From Thermoleophilia bacterium (GTDB lineage Bacteria > Actinomycetota > Thermoleophilia > Gaiellales > Gaiellaceae): a DNA stretch of 64,000 nt. The position numbers and the translations under genes are program-made. Below, in pieces: positions 1-8,596 of this stretch (positions within the stretch are counted from its first letter, which is position 1; every line of letters begins with the position of its first letter). Where the stretch lies: positions 32,131 to 96,130 of the forward strand of contig JAICSH010000002.1 in the NCBI GenBank assembly GCA_025936995.1, written 5' to 3'. The notes under the pieces were generated by a model. That model made no database searches. It was not told the origin of the DNA and saw only the letters and a program-made list of their open reading frames with translations.

Positions 1-567
1 GACCGGGCCTTGCGTCTTGCCGGCGCGGGCCAGCTGCCCGGCCGGCACGTCGGGCAGTGGCGCAGGGAGCGCGACAGCCTCCACGCCTGGATCGAGGAGC
101 GCTGCTGGTCGGAGGAGCTCGGCTCGTACTGCGGCTGGGCGGGAGAACAATCCCTCGACGCGGGCGTCCTGCGCGCCGTGCGCATGGGCTATCTCGAGCG
201 GGAGCGTCTGAGCCGCACGGTCGACACGATCCGCGGGCGGCTCGCGGCGGCGCCGGGACTCGTCTACCGCACGAGCGAGCACGTCAGGGAGGAGGGTGCC
301 TTCGTCGCGTGCTCCTTCTGGGTCGTCGAGGCCCTCGCGCGGCTCGGCCGCGTCGACGAGGCCCGCGAGACGATGGAGCAGATCCTCCCGTACGCGAACG
401 ATCTCGGGCTCTTCTCGGAAGAGATCGACCCGGAGAGCGGCGAGCTCCTCGGCAACTTCCCCCAGGGACTCAGCCACCTGGCGCTGATCAACGCCGCGGG
501 CGCTATTCAGGATGCTGCTGGGCGTGGCGCCGGAACATCGGCGACGGCAGGTGCGGGGCGAGGTTGA
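1..567 (+). CDS. Glycoside hydrolase family 15-like protein, C-terminal fragment (5' end outside window)
   Basis: ORF open at the window edge; ACSFWVVEALARLGR...GLFSEEIDPESGELLGNFPQGLSHLALINAA is typical of a GH15 C-terminus and resembles the neighbouring GH15. Confidence 0.8.
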   Translation, partial: DRALRLAGAGQLPGRHVGQWRRERDSLHAWIEERCWSEELGSYCGWAGEQSLDAGVLRAVRMGYLERERLSRTVDTIRGRLAAAPGLVYRTSEHVREEGAFVACSFWVVEALARLGRVDEARETMEQILPYANDLGLFSEEIDPESGELLGNFPQGLSHLALINAAGAIQDAAGRGAGTSATAGAGRG

Positions 568-2323
568 ACGCGGTGTTGACGAGGGCGAGGTGCGTGAACG
601 CCTGCGGGAAGTTGCCGAGCATGCGGCCGTCCCTCGGGTCGTACTCCTCCGCCAGCAGGCCGACGTCGTTGCCGAGCTCGACGAGCCGCGAGAACAGCTC
701 GTTCGCCTCCTCCTGGCGCCCGAGCAGCTCGTAGCAGTCGCAGAGCCAGAACGAGCACGGCAGGAAGACGCCCTCGCCTGCCGGGAGCCCGTCGACGCCC
801 TGCTCGTGCGTGCGGTAGCGGAGCACGAACCCGTCCTGCAGCAGCTCCCGCTCGACCGCCTCGATCGTGCCGCGGATCCGCGGGTCGGTGGCGGGGAGGA
901 AGCCCACGAGCGGCAGCAGGAGCAGGCTCGCGTCGAGCTCCTTCGAGCCGTACGACTGGGTGAACGAGCCGAGCTCCGGATCGAAGCCGCGCTCGCAGAC
1001 GTCGCGGTGGATCTCGTCCCGGAGCGTGCGCCAGCGGTCGATCGGACCCTCGAAGTCCAGCTCCTCCACAGTCCGCACGGCGCGGTCGAACGCGACCCAC
1101 GCCATCGCCTTCGAGTGGACGAAATGGCGGCGCCCGCCGCGGATCTCCCAGATGCCGTCGTCCGGCTCGCGCCAGGCGTCCTCGAGGTGCTCGAGCAGGC
1201 CGAGCTGGATCTTCCAGCCTTGCGGATCGACCGGAAGGCCGTGGACGCGCGCCTGGTAGAAGCAGTCGAGCACCTCCCCGTAGACGTCGAGCTGGACCTG
1301 CCCGCTCGCAGCGTTGCCCACCCGAACCGGACGGGATCCCTCGTACCCGTCGAGCCAGGACAGCTCGTACTCGTCGAGGCGGCGCTCGCCGGCGACGCCG
1401 TACATGATCTGGAGGTCCGCGGGGTCGCCGGCGATCGCGCGCACGAGCCAGCGCCGCCACTGTCCGGCCTCGTCCGCGTGGTTGCAGTGGAGGAGCGCGA
1501 GCAGCGTGAGGGTCGCGTCCCGGAGCCAGCAATACCGGTAGTCCCAGTTCCGGACCGAGCCGATCCACTCCGGCAAGGACGTCGTCGGCGCGGCGACGAT
1601 CCCGCCCGTCGGGTCGTACGTGAGCGCCTTGAGCACGATGAGGGAGCGCCGGACGAGCGGCGCCCAGTCCTCGGGCAGGTGCAGCGGACACGCCTCGCTC
1701 CACGTCCGCCAGAAGCCCTCGGTGTCGGCGAGCGCCTGCTCGGGGTCGATCGCCTCGGGCGTGTCCCGGTGCGACGGGAACCACGTGAGCACGAACGGGA
1801 CGCGCTGCCCCTCGTCGACCGCGAACTCCGAGATCGTGCTCAGGTCCTCGCCGCGCGTCTCGGCGTGCGTGCGGAAGCACAGCGCGTCCGGGCCGGCGAT
1901 CGCGACGCGCGTGTCCTCCTCGTGCGTCCGCTTCCGCACCCACGGCACGATCCGCCCGTAGTCGAAGCGAATCGTGAGATCCGAGCGGAAGTGGACGCAG
2001 CCCTTGACGCCCTCGACGATCCGCACGATGTCCGGCGCCTTCCCGCGCGGCGGCATGAAGTCGATCACGCGCGCGACGCTGCCGTCCTCGGTCTCCCAGG
2101 TCGTCTCTAGGACGAGCGTGTCGTGGAGGTAGCGGCGCGTGCTGGTCGCGGGAGTCGAGGGAGCGAGGAGCCAGCGGCCGTTGTCGGGTGTGCCGAGGAG
2201 CGCGGCGAAGCAGGCGCCCGAGTCGAAGCGCGGGAAGCAGAGCCAGTCGACCGACCCCTCGCGGCTGACGAGCGCCGCCGTCTGGAGGTCGCCGAGGAGG
2301 GCGTAGTCCTCGATGCGCGCCAT
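503..2323 (-). CDS. Glycoside hydrolase family 15 protein (glucoamylase/trehalase-like)
   Basis: MARIEDYALLGDLQTAALVSREGSVDWLCFPRFDS..., IGSVRNWDYRYCWLRDATLTLLAL; ATG at 2323 overlaps the upstream stop (ATGA). Confidence 0.92.
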   Translation of the reverse strand: MARIEDYALLGDLQTAALVSREGSVDWLCFPRFDSGACFAALLGTPDNGRWLLAPSTPATSTRRYLHDTLVLETTWETEDGSVARVIDFMPPRGKAPDIVRIVEGVKGCVHFRSDLTIRFDYGRIVPWVRKRTHEEDTRVAIAGPDALCFRTHAETRGEDLSTISEFAVDEGQRVPFVLTWFPSHRDTPEAIDPEQALADTEGFWRTWSEACPLHLPEDWAPLVRRSLIVLKALTYDPTGGIVAAPTTSLPEWIGSVRNWDYRYCWLRDATLTLLALLHCNHADEAGQWRRWLVRAIAGDPADLQIMYGVAGERRLDEYELSWLDGYEGSRPVRVGNAASGQVQLDVYGEVLDCFYQARVHGLPVDPQGWKIQLGLLEHLEDAWREPDDGIWEIRGGRRHFVHSKAMAWVAFDRAVRTVEELDFEGPIDRWRTLRDEIHRDVCERGFDPELGSFTQSYGSKELDASLLLLPLVGFLPATDPRIRGTIEAVERELLQDGFVLRYRTHEQGVDGLPAGEGVFLPCSFWLCDCYELLGRQEEANELFSRLVELGNDVGLLAEEYDPRDGRMLGNFPQAFTHLALVNTAFNLAPHLPSPMFRRHAQQHPE

Positions 2324-2637
2324 CAGCGGTTCTCGATCTCCAGCCCGAGCTCGGGCCATCGCTTCTGGACGGCGCGGTTGAAAGCCTCCTCGTACGCCTC
2401 GGCCCCGTCCTCGTCGAGCGTGCGCCTGAACCGGTCGCGCATGTCGGCGAGCGCCTCCGTCGCGGTCTCGACTGCGTCGACGTAGTCGCCGTACGCCTCC
2501 TCGGCGTCCTCGCGCGGCGCGCGCTCGTAGAGACGGCCCTTCGCGCGGCACTCCTCGAGGAGTTCCGCCTCGTCCTCGACGAAGAGGTCGAGCTGGCGGG
2601 CGATGACGTCCCGGAACGGATCGCGGCGGAGCCTCAC
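2323..2637 (-). CDS. Conserved hypothetical protein (acidic, alpha-helical)
   Basis: VRLRRDPFRDVIARQLDLFVEDEAELLEECR...; GTGA and ATGA overlaps with both neighbours. Confidence 0.7.
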   Translation of the reverse strand: MRLRRDPFRDVIARQLDLFVEDEAELLEECRAKGRLYERAPREDAEEAYGDYVDAVETATEALADMRDRFRRTLDEDGAEAYEEAFNRAVQKRWPELGLEIENR

Positions 2638-3145
2638 GTGCGCTCCAACTCGAAGAGGACGTGGGGTCGTCCGTGAACGGAGATTCTCTCGACAGAGCGC
2701 ATCCCCAGCTTTTCGGCGAGCCGCAGCGAGGGCGTGTTGCCGACCTCGATCTTCGCGACCACGCGGCGGTGTGGGAGCTGCGTGAAGGCAGCCGCTACAC
2801 ACGCCCGCGCGGCCTCGAGGCCGTAGCCCCGGCCCCAGACGGCGGCGGCCAGCGTATAGCCGAGCTCAGGCTCGCCGGTCGGCGCGTAGAGGCCGAAACC
2901 GGCGTCGCCGATCACGTCCCCGGAATCCCTCTCGACGACCGCCCACGTCGAAAACCCTTGCTCATCCTGCGTGCGGCGGTACTGCTCCAGCAGGGCGGCA
3001 GTTCCCTCGCGGTCCAGTACGCCGAGGCAGACATGCCGCATCACGTCCGGGTCACCGTAGACGCCGGTCATCGGATCGACGTCGGCTGGGTCGAAGGCGC
3101 GAATGAGCAGGCGCTCGGTCTCGATCGGCAGCGGAATCGTCATGC
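2634..3145 (-). CDS. GNAT family N-acetyltransferase (RimJ/RimL-like)
   Basis: MTIPLPIETERLLIRAFDPADVD...GYTLAAAVWGRGYGLEAARA...NTPSLRLAEKLGM. Confidence 0.9.
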
Positions 3146-4198
3146 GATCTCCTCGTACACCGCGAGGTGCGCTGCGGCGGCGGCGTCCCAGGTGAGCTCC
3201 TCGCGCGCGCGCCGTGCCCCGTCGCGCGCCTGCTCGAGCGCGTCGCGGTCCGTGAGGAGCTCGCGGACGGCGTCCGCGAGGCCGGCGACGTCGCCTGCTG
3301 CCACGACACGACCGGCACCGAAGCGCCTTACGGGCTCCGCGATGCCGCCGACGTCGTAGGCGACGACCGGAACGCCGGCGCCGAGGGCGCGCAGGAGGGC
3401 GCCGCTCTGGTCGAGCTCGGGCCGGTACGGGAAGACGGCGACGGTGGCGTCCCCGAAGGCGCGGTCGATCTCCGCGCCGGCGAGGTAGCCGAGCCTCCAC
3501 TCGACCTCGAGGCCGTTCGCGGCGGCGCGGTAGGGCTCGAGCGGCTCGAGCGGGTCTCCCGCGACGAGAAGCCGCGCGTCGCCGGCGCGCCGCACCGCCT
3601 CGATCGCGTCCCCGAGTCCCTTGTACGGCCGGATCATCCCGAACGCGAGCACCGTCCGGCCGTCGTCGTGCCGCGCCGGCTCGCTCGGGAAGACGGGGTG
3701 GGGGATGACGCGGATCCGTTCCGGCTCGACGCCGAGCCCGGCGAGCGTCTCCCGGCCGCTTTCGCTGTGCACCACGATCCGGTCAAAGCGCCCGTAGATC
3801 CGGCGCCACAGCTCGGTGCGGTGCGCCGTGCGGCGCGGGAGGAGGTCGTGCGCCGTGAAGACCGACGGGAGATGCGAGCGGAAGAGGCGCGCGTCGAGCT
3901 CGGGCGCGGGCAGCCACTGGACGTGGAGCACGTCCGCGTCGAGGCGGCGGAGCGCGGCGAGCCCGAGCGGATGCTCGGCCACCTTGAGCGGCAGGCGCAG
4001 CGGCGAGCGGCCGAAGACACGCGAGGAAAGGGGATAGAAGAGCTCCCGGCGGCGGTATCCATCCGGCTCCGGCGCCGCGCCGAAGCGAAAACGCGAGGTG
4101 ACGAGCTCGACGTCGGCGCCGGAGCGCGCGAGCGCCGCGGCGAGCTCGTGGTCGTACGGCGGCGTGAAGGCCGGTGGATCGGCGAGCAGGACGCGCAC
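3140..4198 (-). CDS. Glycosyltransferase family 4/1-type
   Basis: VRVLLADPPAFTPPYDHELAAALARSGADVELVTSRF...TVLAFGMIRPYKGLGDAIEAV...GVPVVAYDVGGIAE. Confidence 0.88.
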   Translation of the reverse strand: MRVLLADPPAFTPPYDHELAAALARSGADVELVTSRFRFGAAPEPDGYRRRELFYPLSSRVFGRSPLRLPLKVAEHPLGLAALRRLDADVLHVQWLPAPELDARLFRSHLPSVFTAHDLLPRRTAHRTELWRRIYGRFDRIVVHSESGRETLAGLGVEPERIRVIPHPVFPSEPARHDDGRTVLAFGMIRPYKGLGDAIEAVRRAGDARLLVAGDPLEPLEPYRAAANGLEVEWRLGYLAGAEIDRAFGDATVAVFPYRPELDQSGALLRALGAGVPVVAYDVGGIAEPVRRFGAGRVVAAGDVAGLADAVRELLTDRDALEQARDGARRAREELTWDAAAAAHLAVYEEIA

Positions 4199-4222
4199 GG
4201 CTTCGTACGCTACGTCGTGGGA

Positions 4223-4867
4223 ATGCTCGTGCGGACATGGAACCTCTTCCACGGAAACGCGTCTCCGCCCGAGCGCAGAACCTTCCTCCCGCGGATGATC
4301 GAGCTCGTGACCGCTGACGATCCGGACCTCGTCTGCCTCCAGGAGCTGCCGGTGTGGGCGCTCCGGCATCTGGAACGCTGGAGCGGCATGCACGCGACGA
4401 GCGCGATCGCGCGGACGCCCAGGCTCCCGGTCGGGGCCCGCGCCGTGACCGCGCTGCATCACGGCCTGCTGCGATCGGCGCTCACGGGGGAGGCAGACGC
4501 GATCCTTACCCGCACTCCCGGACGCGATCTGGGAGCGCGGGTCGTGGGGGAGACGCGACTGCGGCGGATCGCGCATGCCGTGGACCTCGGCGGCGTCACG
4601 GTGGTCAACTTCCACATCGACGGGGATCGCGCGCAGCTCGACCGCGTCGTCGATCTCGCGGGCGAGCGAGCGGTCGTCGCCGGAGACGCGAACCTCGTCT
4701 CGGCCGGCGCGGACGGGTTCTCGCCGCCGCTCGCCGACAGCATCGACCAGATCCTCGTGCGCGGGCTCTCCGTCCGCGAGGGGCCGGCCGCGTGGCCGGT
4801 CGAGCGCCGCACGCTCTCGGGTCGCGTCCTCTCGGATCATGCTCCGGTCGAGGCGGTCGTCGAATGA
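4223..4867 (+). CDS. Endonuclease/exonuclease/phosphatase family protein
   Basis: MLVRTWNLFHGN...DDPDLVCLQEL...VVNFHIDGD...VVAGDANLVS...SDHAPVEAVVE; in-frame GTG at 4217 is an alternative start. Confidence 0.85.
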   Translation: MLVRTWNLFHGNASPPERRTFLPRMIELVTADDPDLVCLQELPVWALRHLERWSGMHATSAIARTPRLPVGARAVTALHHGLLRSALTGEADAILTRTPGRDLGARVVGETRLRRIAHAVDLGGVTVVNFHIDGDRAQLDRVVDLAGERAVVAGDANLVSAGADGFSPPLADSIDQILVRGLSVREGPAAWPVERRTLSGRVLSDHAPVEAVVE

Positions 4868-5928
4868 CGTTCGAGGAGGCACGCGCGCAGTTCCCGGTGC
4901 TCGACCGGCTCGCGTATCTCAATGCCGGCTCGGCGGGGCCCCTGCCCCGTTCCGCGGTGGAAGCGGCGCGAGCGAGCCTCGACCGCGATCTCGCCGAGGG
5001 GCGCGGCGGGAAGGCGTACATCGACGACTTCCTCGAGCTGCGGGACCGGATCCGCCGCGGAATCGCAGCCGTCCTCGGAACCTCCGCCGATCTCGTCGCG
5101 CTCACCGACTCGACCACGCGGGGCTGCCAGATCGTGGTCGCGGGCCTCGACCTGGACGCCGGCGACGAGATCGTCACGAGCGACCAGGAGCATTTCGGCC
5201 TCACCGGCCAGCTCCACGGGAGCGGCGCGCGCGTCGTCGTCGCAGAGGCGGACGAGGAGGCGCTGCTCGCCGCCGTGACCTCGCGGACCCGTCTCATTGC
5301 GGTCTCGCACGTCCTCTGGACGACCGGACGCAGGCTCGACCTCGCCGGGTTGCGCCGCTCCGGCGGGCCGCCGCTGCTCGTGGACGGTGCCCAGTCCGCG
5401 GGCGCGATCCCTCCGGATCTCGACGGCGCCGACTTCTACACGGTCTCGGCCCAGAAATGGCTCTGCGCCCCGGAGCCGACGGGCGGGCTGTTCGTGCGCG
5501 ATCCGGACCGGCTTCGTGTCGCGCTGCCCGGCTTTCTCGCCGCCGAGCGCCACGAGGCCGACGGCTCGTTCGTCCCGAGGGCCGGTGCGCAGCGGCTCGA
5601 CTCCGGCTGGATCGGCGCGGCGACGCTCGCGGGACTCGAGGCCGCCCTCGGCGTGCATCCGGAGTGGCGGTACGAGGGCGGCGCGAAGGTGGCCTCCCGC
5701 TGCCGCGAGCTGCTCGAGCCGCTCGCCGAGGTCGTCACGCCCGCGGGTCACTCGACCCTCGTCTCGTTCCGCCCGCCCGGGGATCCCGCCGAGCTCGTGG
5801 CCGCGCTGAACGAGCGCGGCGTGGTCGTCCGCGACCTGCCGAGCCGGAACCTCGTGCGCGCCTCGTGCGGCTGGTGGACGAGCGAGGACGACCTCCGCCG
5901 CCTCGCCGACGGCGTCGCCGCGTCCTAG
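4864..5928 (+). CDS. Aminotransferase class V (cysteine desulfurase-like fold)
   Basis: MTFEEARAQFPVLDRLAYLNAGSAGPLP...PLLVDGAQSAGAIPPDLDGADFYTVSAQKWLCAPEPTGGLFV. Confidence 0.9.
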   Translation: MTFEEARAQFPVLDRLAYLNAGSAGPLPRSAVEAARASLDRDLAEGRGGKAYIDDFLELRDRIRRGIAAVLGTSADLVALTDSTTRGCQIVVAGLDLDAGDEIVTSDQEHFGLTGQLHGSGARVVVAEADEEALLAAVTSRTRLIAVSHVLWTTGRRLDLAGLRRSGGPPLLVDGAQSAGAIPPDLDGADFYTVSAQKWLCAPEPTGGLFVRDPDRLRVALPGFLAAERHEADGSFVPRAGAQRLDSGWIGAATLAGLEAALGVHPEWRYEGGAKVASRCRELLEPLAEVVTPAGHSTLVSFRPPGDPAELVAALNERGVVVRDLPSRNLVRASCGWWTSEDDLRRLADGVAAS

Positions 5929-6485
5929 GAAGGGAGCCCGAGCTCGGCAGCGATCGGCTGCAGCGCCTCGACGACGGTGCGGATGTGGTCGTCGAGGTCG
6001 ACACCGAGCTCCTCGGCGCCCTTGTAGACGTCCTCGCGGTGCACGCCGGACGCGAAGGAGGGCTGCTTGAGCTTCTTCTTGACCGACTTCGGCTCGAGCC
6101 CCTCGAGCCCCGTGGGGCGGACGAGGGCGCAGGCGTGAACGAAGCCGCTCAGCTCGTCGCACGCGAACAGCGCCTTCTTCAGCGGGGTGTCGCGCGGCAG
6201 GCCGAGGTGCTCGGCGTGCGAGAGCACCGTCTCCACGACCTCTTCGGGGTAGCCCTCTTCGCGGAGGATCGGAGCCCCGTCCTGCGGATGCTTGTCGAGC
6301 GTCGGGTGCATCTCGTAGTCGAAGTCGTGCAGGAGGGCCGCCACGCGCCAGAGCTCCTCGTCCCCGTCGAGCTTCCGCGCGTAGGCGGCGGTCGACGCCT
6401 CGACGGCCAGCGCGTGCCGCAGCAGCGACTCGCTCTTCGTGTAGCGCGTGAGCGTCTCCCAGGCGCGTTCGCGGGTCGGCTCCAT
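5925..6485 (-). CDS. HD domain-containing hydrolase
   Basis: SLLRHALAVEASTAAYARKL...WRVAALLHDFDYEMHPTLDKHPQDGAPIL; shares a CTAG stop with the convergent neighbour. Confidence 0.88.
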   Translation of the reverse strand: MEPTRERAWETLTRYTKSESLLRHALAVEASTAAYARKLDGDEELWRVAALLHDFDYEMHPTLDKHPQDGAPILREEGYPEEVVETVLSHAEHLGLPRDTPLKKALFACDELSGFVHACALVRPTGLEGLEPKSVKKKLKQPSFASGVHREDVYKGAEELGVDLDDHIRTVVEALQPIAAELGLPS

Positions 6486-6629
6486 GGACGGCCATCCTAT
6501 CCGTGCCGCATTCCGCGGTAACGAGAGTGCGTCAATTCCGCCGCAGAATTCCGGAACGCCTTGCGCTTCGAGCGGGCGAGAACGTACACCGATTGTCGAT
6601 CGCCCAATTCTCGTCGTAAGGAGCTCGCC

Positions 6630-7445
6630 ATGCGCAATGCCATTCGCGCGATCGGGTTGACGACCGCGCTCGTAATCCTCCTCGTCCTTCCGGCGGGAGT
6701 CGCAAGTGCCGACGACTCCGCGTGGAAGGCCGCGCACGACACCGACCCACATCTTCCGCTCACGCCGCAGCAGCTTCAGATGACCGCCGCGAAGCGCGCC
6801 GCGGAGACCCAGTTCGTCCCGGCCTTCATGTCGGGCACTCCGCAGTCGACGTGTGGCGCCTCGTGCGGCGGGGGCGGCAGCTATCCAAGCTCGGCATCCC
6901 TCGTCGCGAACCAGAGCCCGCAGATCACGAGCTACTGCGGCCCCGCCGCGGTTCACGAGGCGCTCGGTGCAGTCGGAGTCTCAATCTCGCAGTCCGCCGC
7001 AGCGAGTGCGCTGCACACGACGACCGCGGGGACGGCCTGGTCGGGCGGAGGGACCTCGCCCTCGGGCTATCCCGTCCCCGACGTGCTGAACAGCCACCAG
7101 AGCTCGAACTACTACGTGCCACAGCCTGTCGCATCCGCGACCTCGAGCGCGATTTCGACGTATGAGGGCGATCTCGAGATGGACATCTCGGCGATCAGGG
7201 CGCCGCTCATCGGCGACGCGTGGGAAGTCCCATCCGGCTATCACCTCAACGGACATCCCGCAGACCGCACCATCTTCCACTGGTTCGAGATCCGCGGCTA
7301 CTACGGATCCGGCGGGACCACGCTCTACGAGGACTCGGTTCACGGCGCGACCTCGATCAGCTGGTCGGGAAGCGTGCCTGCGTATTCGAGCCTGCCGAGC
7401 TATCAGATCGTCTCGATCGTCGGCGGACGTGGCTACGTCTGGTAG
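6630..7445 (+). CDS. Secreted C39-like cysteine peptidase
   Basis: N-terminal signal peptide; NQSPQITSYCGPAAVHEALGA (Cys region), FHWFEIRGYYG...LYEDSVHG (His/Asp region); AAGGAG Shine-Dalgarno at 6618. Confidence 0.8.
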   Translation: MRNAIRAIGLTTALVILLVLPAGVASADDSAWKAAHDTDPHLPLTPQQLQMTAAKRAAETQFVPAFMSGTPQSTCGASCGGGGSYPSSASLVANQSPQITSYCGPAAVHEALGAVGVSISQSAAASALHTTTAGTAWSGGGTSPSGYPVPDVLNSHQSSNYYVPQPVASATSSAISTYEGDLEMDISAIRAPLIGDAWEVPSGYHLNGHPADRTIFHWFEIRGYYGSGGTTLYEDSVHGATSISWSGSVPAYSSLPSYQIVSIVGGRGYVW

Positions 7446-8559
7446 GCAACTGTCTCGCCTCGGCGCCATCGTGGCCTTGGCGGCGGCGCTCGCTCCGGCG
7501 GGTGCCGCCGCTCCCACGGCGACTTTCGCGCGCGCTCGGTGGTGCGAGGCGCGCTCGGGCGCGGCGTGGCAGCACGTGCTCTCGCGTCACATCCTCGCCC
7601 TCTCGCGGAGAACTGCGCTCATTCCGTTGGCGCTGGCGAATGACGGCCGGTCGTTCTTCGCCGCGGTCTACTCGCGGCGCTTCGCCGGCATGGCGAAGAT
7701 CGATGGGCGGACAGGAGCCGTGATTCGGATCAAGTCCTTCGCCGATCCGAAATTCGACCAGGCGTCCGCCGCGTACGACGGTCGGTGGCTGGTCTGGGAG
7801 GAATACCACGGCTTCGACAGCTTCAACGACTTCAGCGTGTGGGCGTGGGACGCCCGGACGCGCAAGATCACGAAGATCGGGAGCGCTGCACGGAGCCCGA
7901 GCGGCCAGTTCTGGGAGAGCCCGTGGCGAGGCCCGGACGTTCGCGAGGGGATCGCGACCTGGGTGGAGGGAGTCGGGCCCGACCAGCTCGGGGAGGTTCA
8001 CAGCTACGACCTGCGCAACGGTCGCGACCTCGTCGTTCGCCACGGTCATCCGGGAGGCGCGTTTCTTCTTCGCCGGCACCTCCTTGTCTGGGCGGAGGCG
8101 TCTGCGCGCGGCATTCCGACGACGATGCGTGCCGCATCGGCGGTCACCGGTGCTCCTGCGCGTGTGCCGCCGGCCCTTCGAGCATTGCGCAATGTCACAG
8201 GGCTGCAGACCGACGGGCGACGGATCGCCTATCCCGACGCGCAATACAAGGCGCTCTGGTGGTCGGCGGGGCCGGGCGACGAGCCCTACGAAGCGGTGCC
8301 GACGCGGCATCTGCACCACGTCGACAACTCCGTGCACGTCGGCGGGAGATGGGTCGGCTTCGGCATCTACCCGGACGTCTATGTCGCCGACACGAAGTCG
8401 GGGCGCTACCTCCGGGTCAGCGGCCGAGGAGGATGGGCGCTCGTGAGCTCCGACGCGCTGCTCGTGGTCTACGGCACGACGAAGAAGGTGCTCCATCCCG
8501 TGCTGCGAATGGCGTTCGTCCGGCTGCGCGACCTGCCTCCGATACCCGCCTGCTCGTAG
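7429..8559 (+). CDS. Putative secreted hypothetical protein (beta-propeller-like)
   Basis: GTG start overlapping the end of the C39 gene; hydrophobic N-terminus LSRLGAIVALAAALAPAGAAA; repeated W/G-rich segments. Confidence 0.6.
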   Translation: MATSGRQLSRLGAIVALAAALAPAGAAAPTATFARARWCEARSGAAWQHVLSRHILALSRRTALIPLALANDGRSFFAAVYSRRFAGMAKIDGRTGAVIRIKSFADPKFDQASAAYDGRWLVWEEYHGFDSFNDFSVWAWDARTRKITKIGSAARSPSGQFWESPWRGPDVREGIATWVEGVGPDQLGEVHSYDLRNGRDLVVRHGHPGGAFLLRRHLLVWAEASARGIPTTMRAASAVTGAPARVPPALRALRNVTGLQTDGRRIAYPDAQYKALWWSAGPGDEPYEAVPTRHLHHVDNSVHVGGRWVGFGIYPDVYVADTKSGRYLRVSGRGGWALVSSDALLVVYGTTKKVLHPVLRMAFVRLRDLPPIPACS

Positions 8560-8596
8560 CGGGAGGCCGTTTCGAGCCCGGCTATGCTGGCGCGGC

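Noticed and set aside
512-2110. 532 aa plus-strand ORF opposite the GH15 gene
   Set aside because: High-GC shadow ORF (Arg/Ala/Glu/Val-biased, no domain) antisense to a clearly conserved protein.
4837-6495. 552 aa minus-strand ORF
   Set aside because: Antisense to the class V aminotransferase and frame-shifted through the HD gene; composition typical of spurious ORFs.
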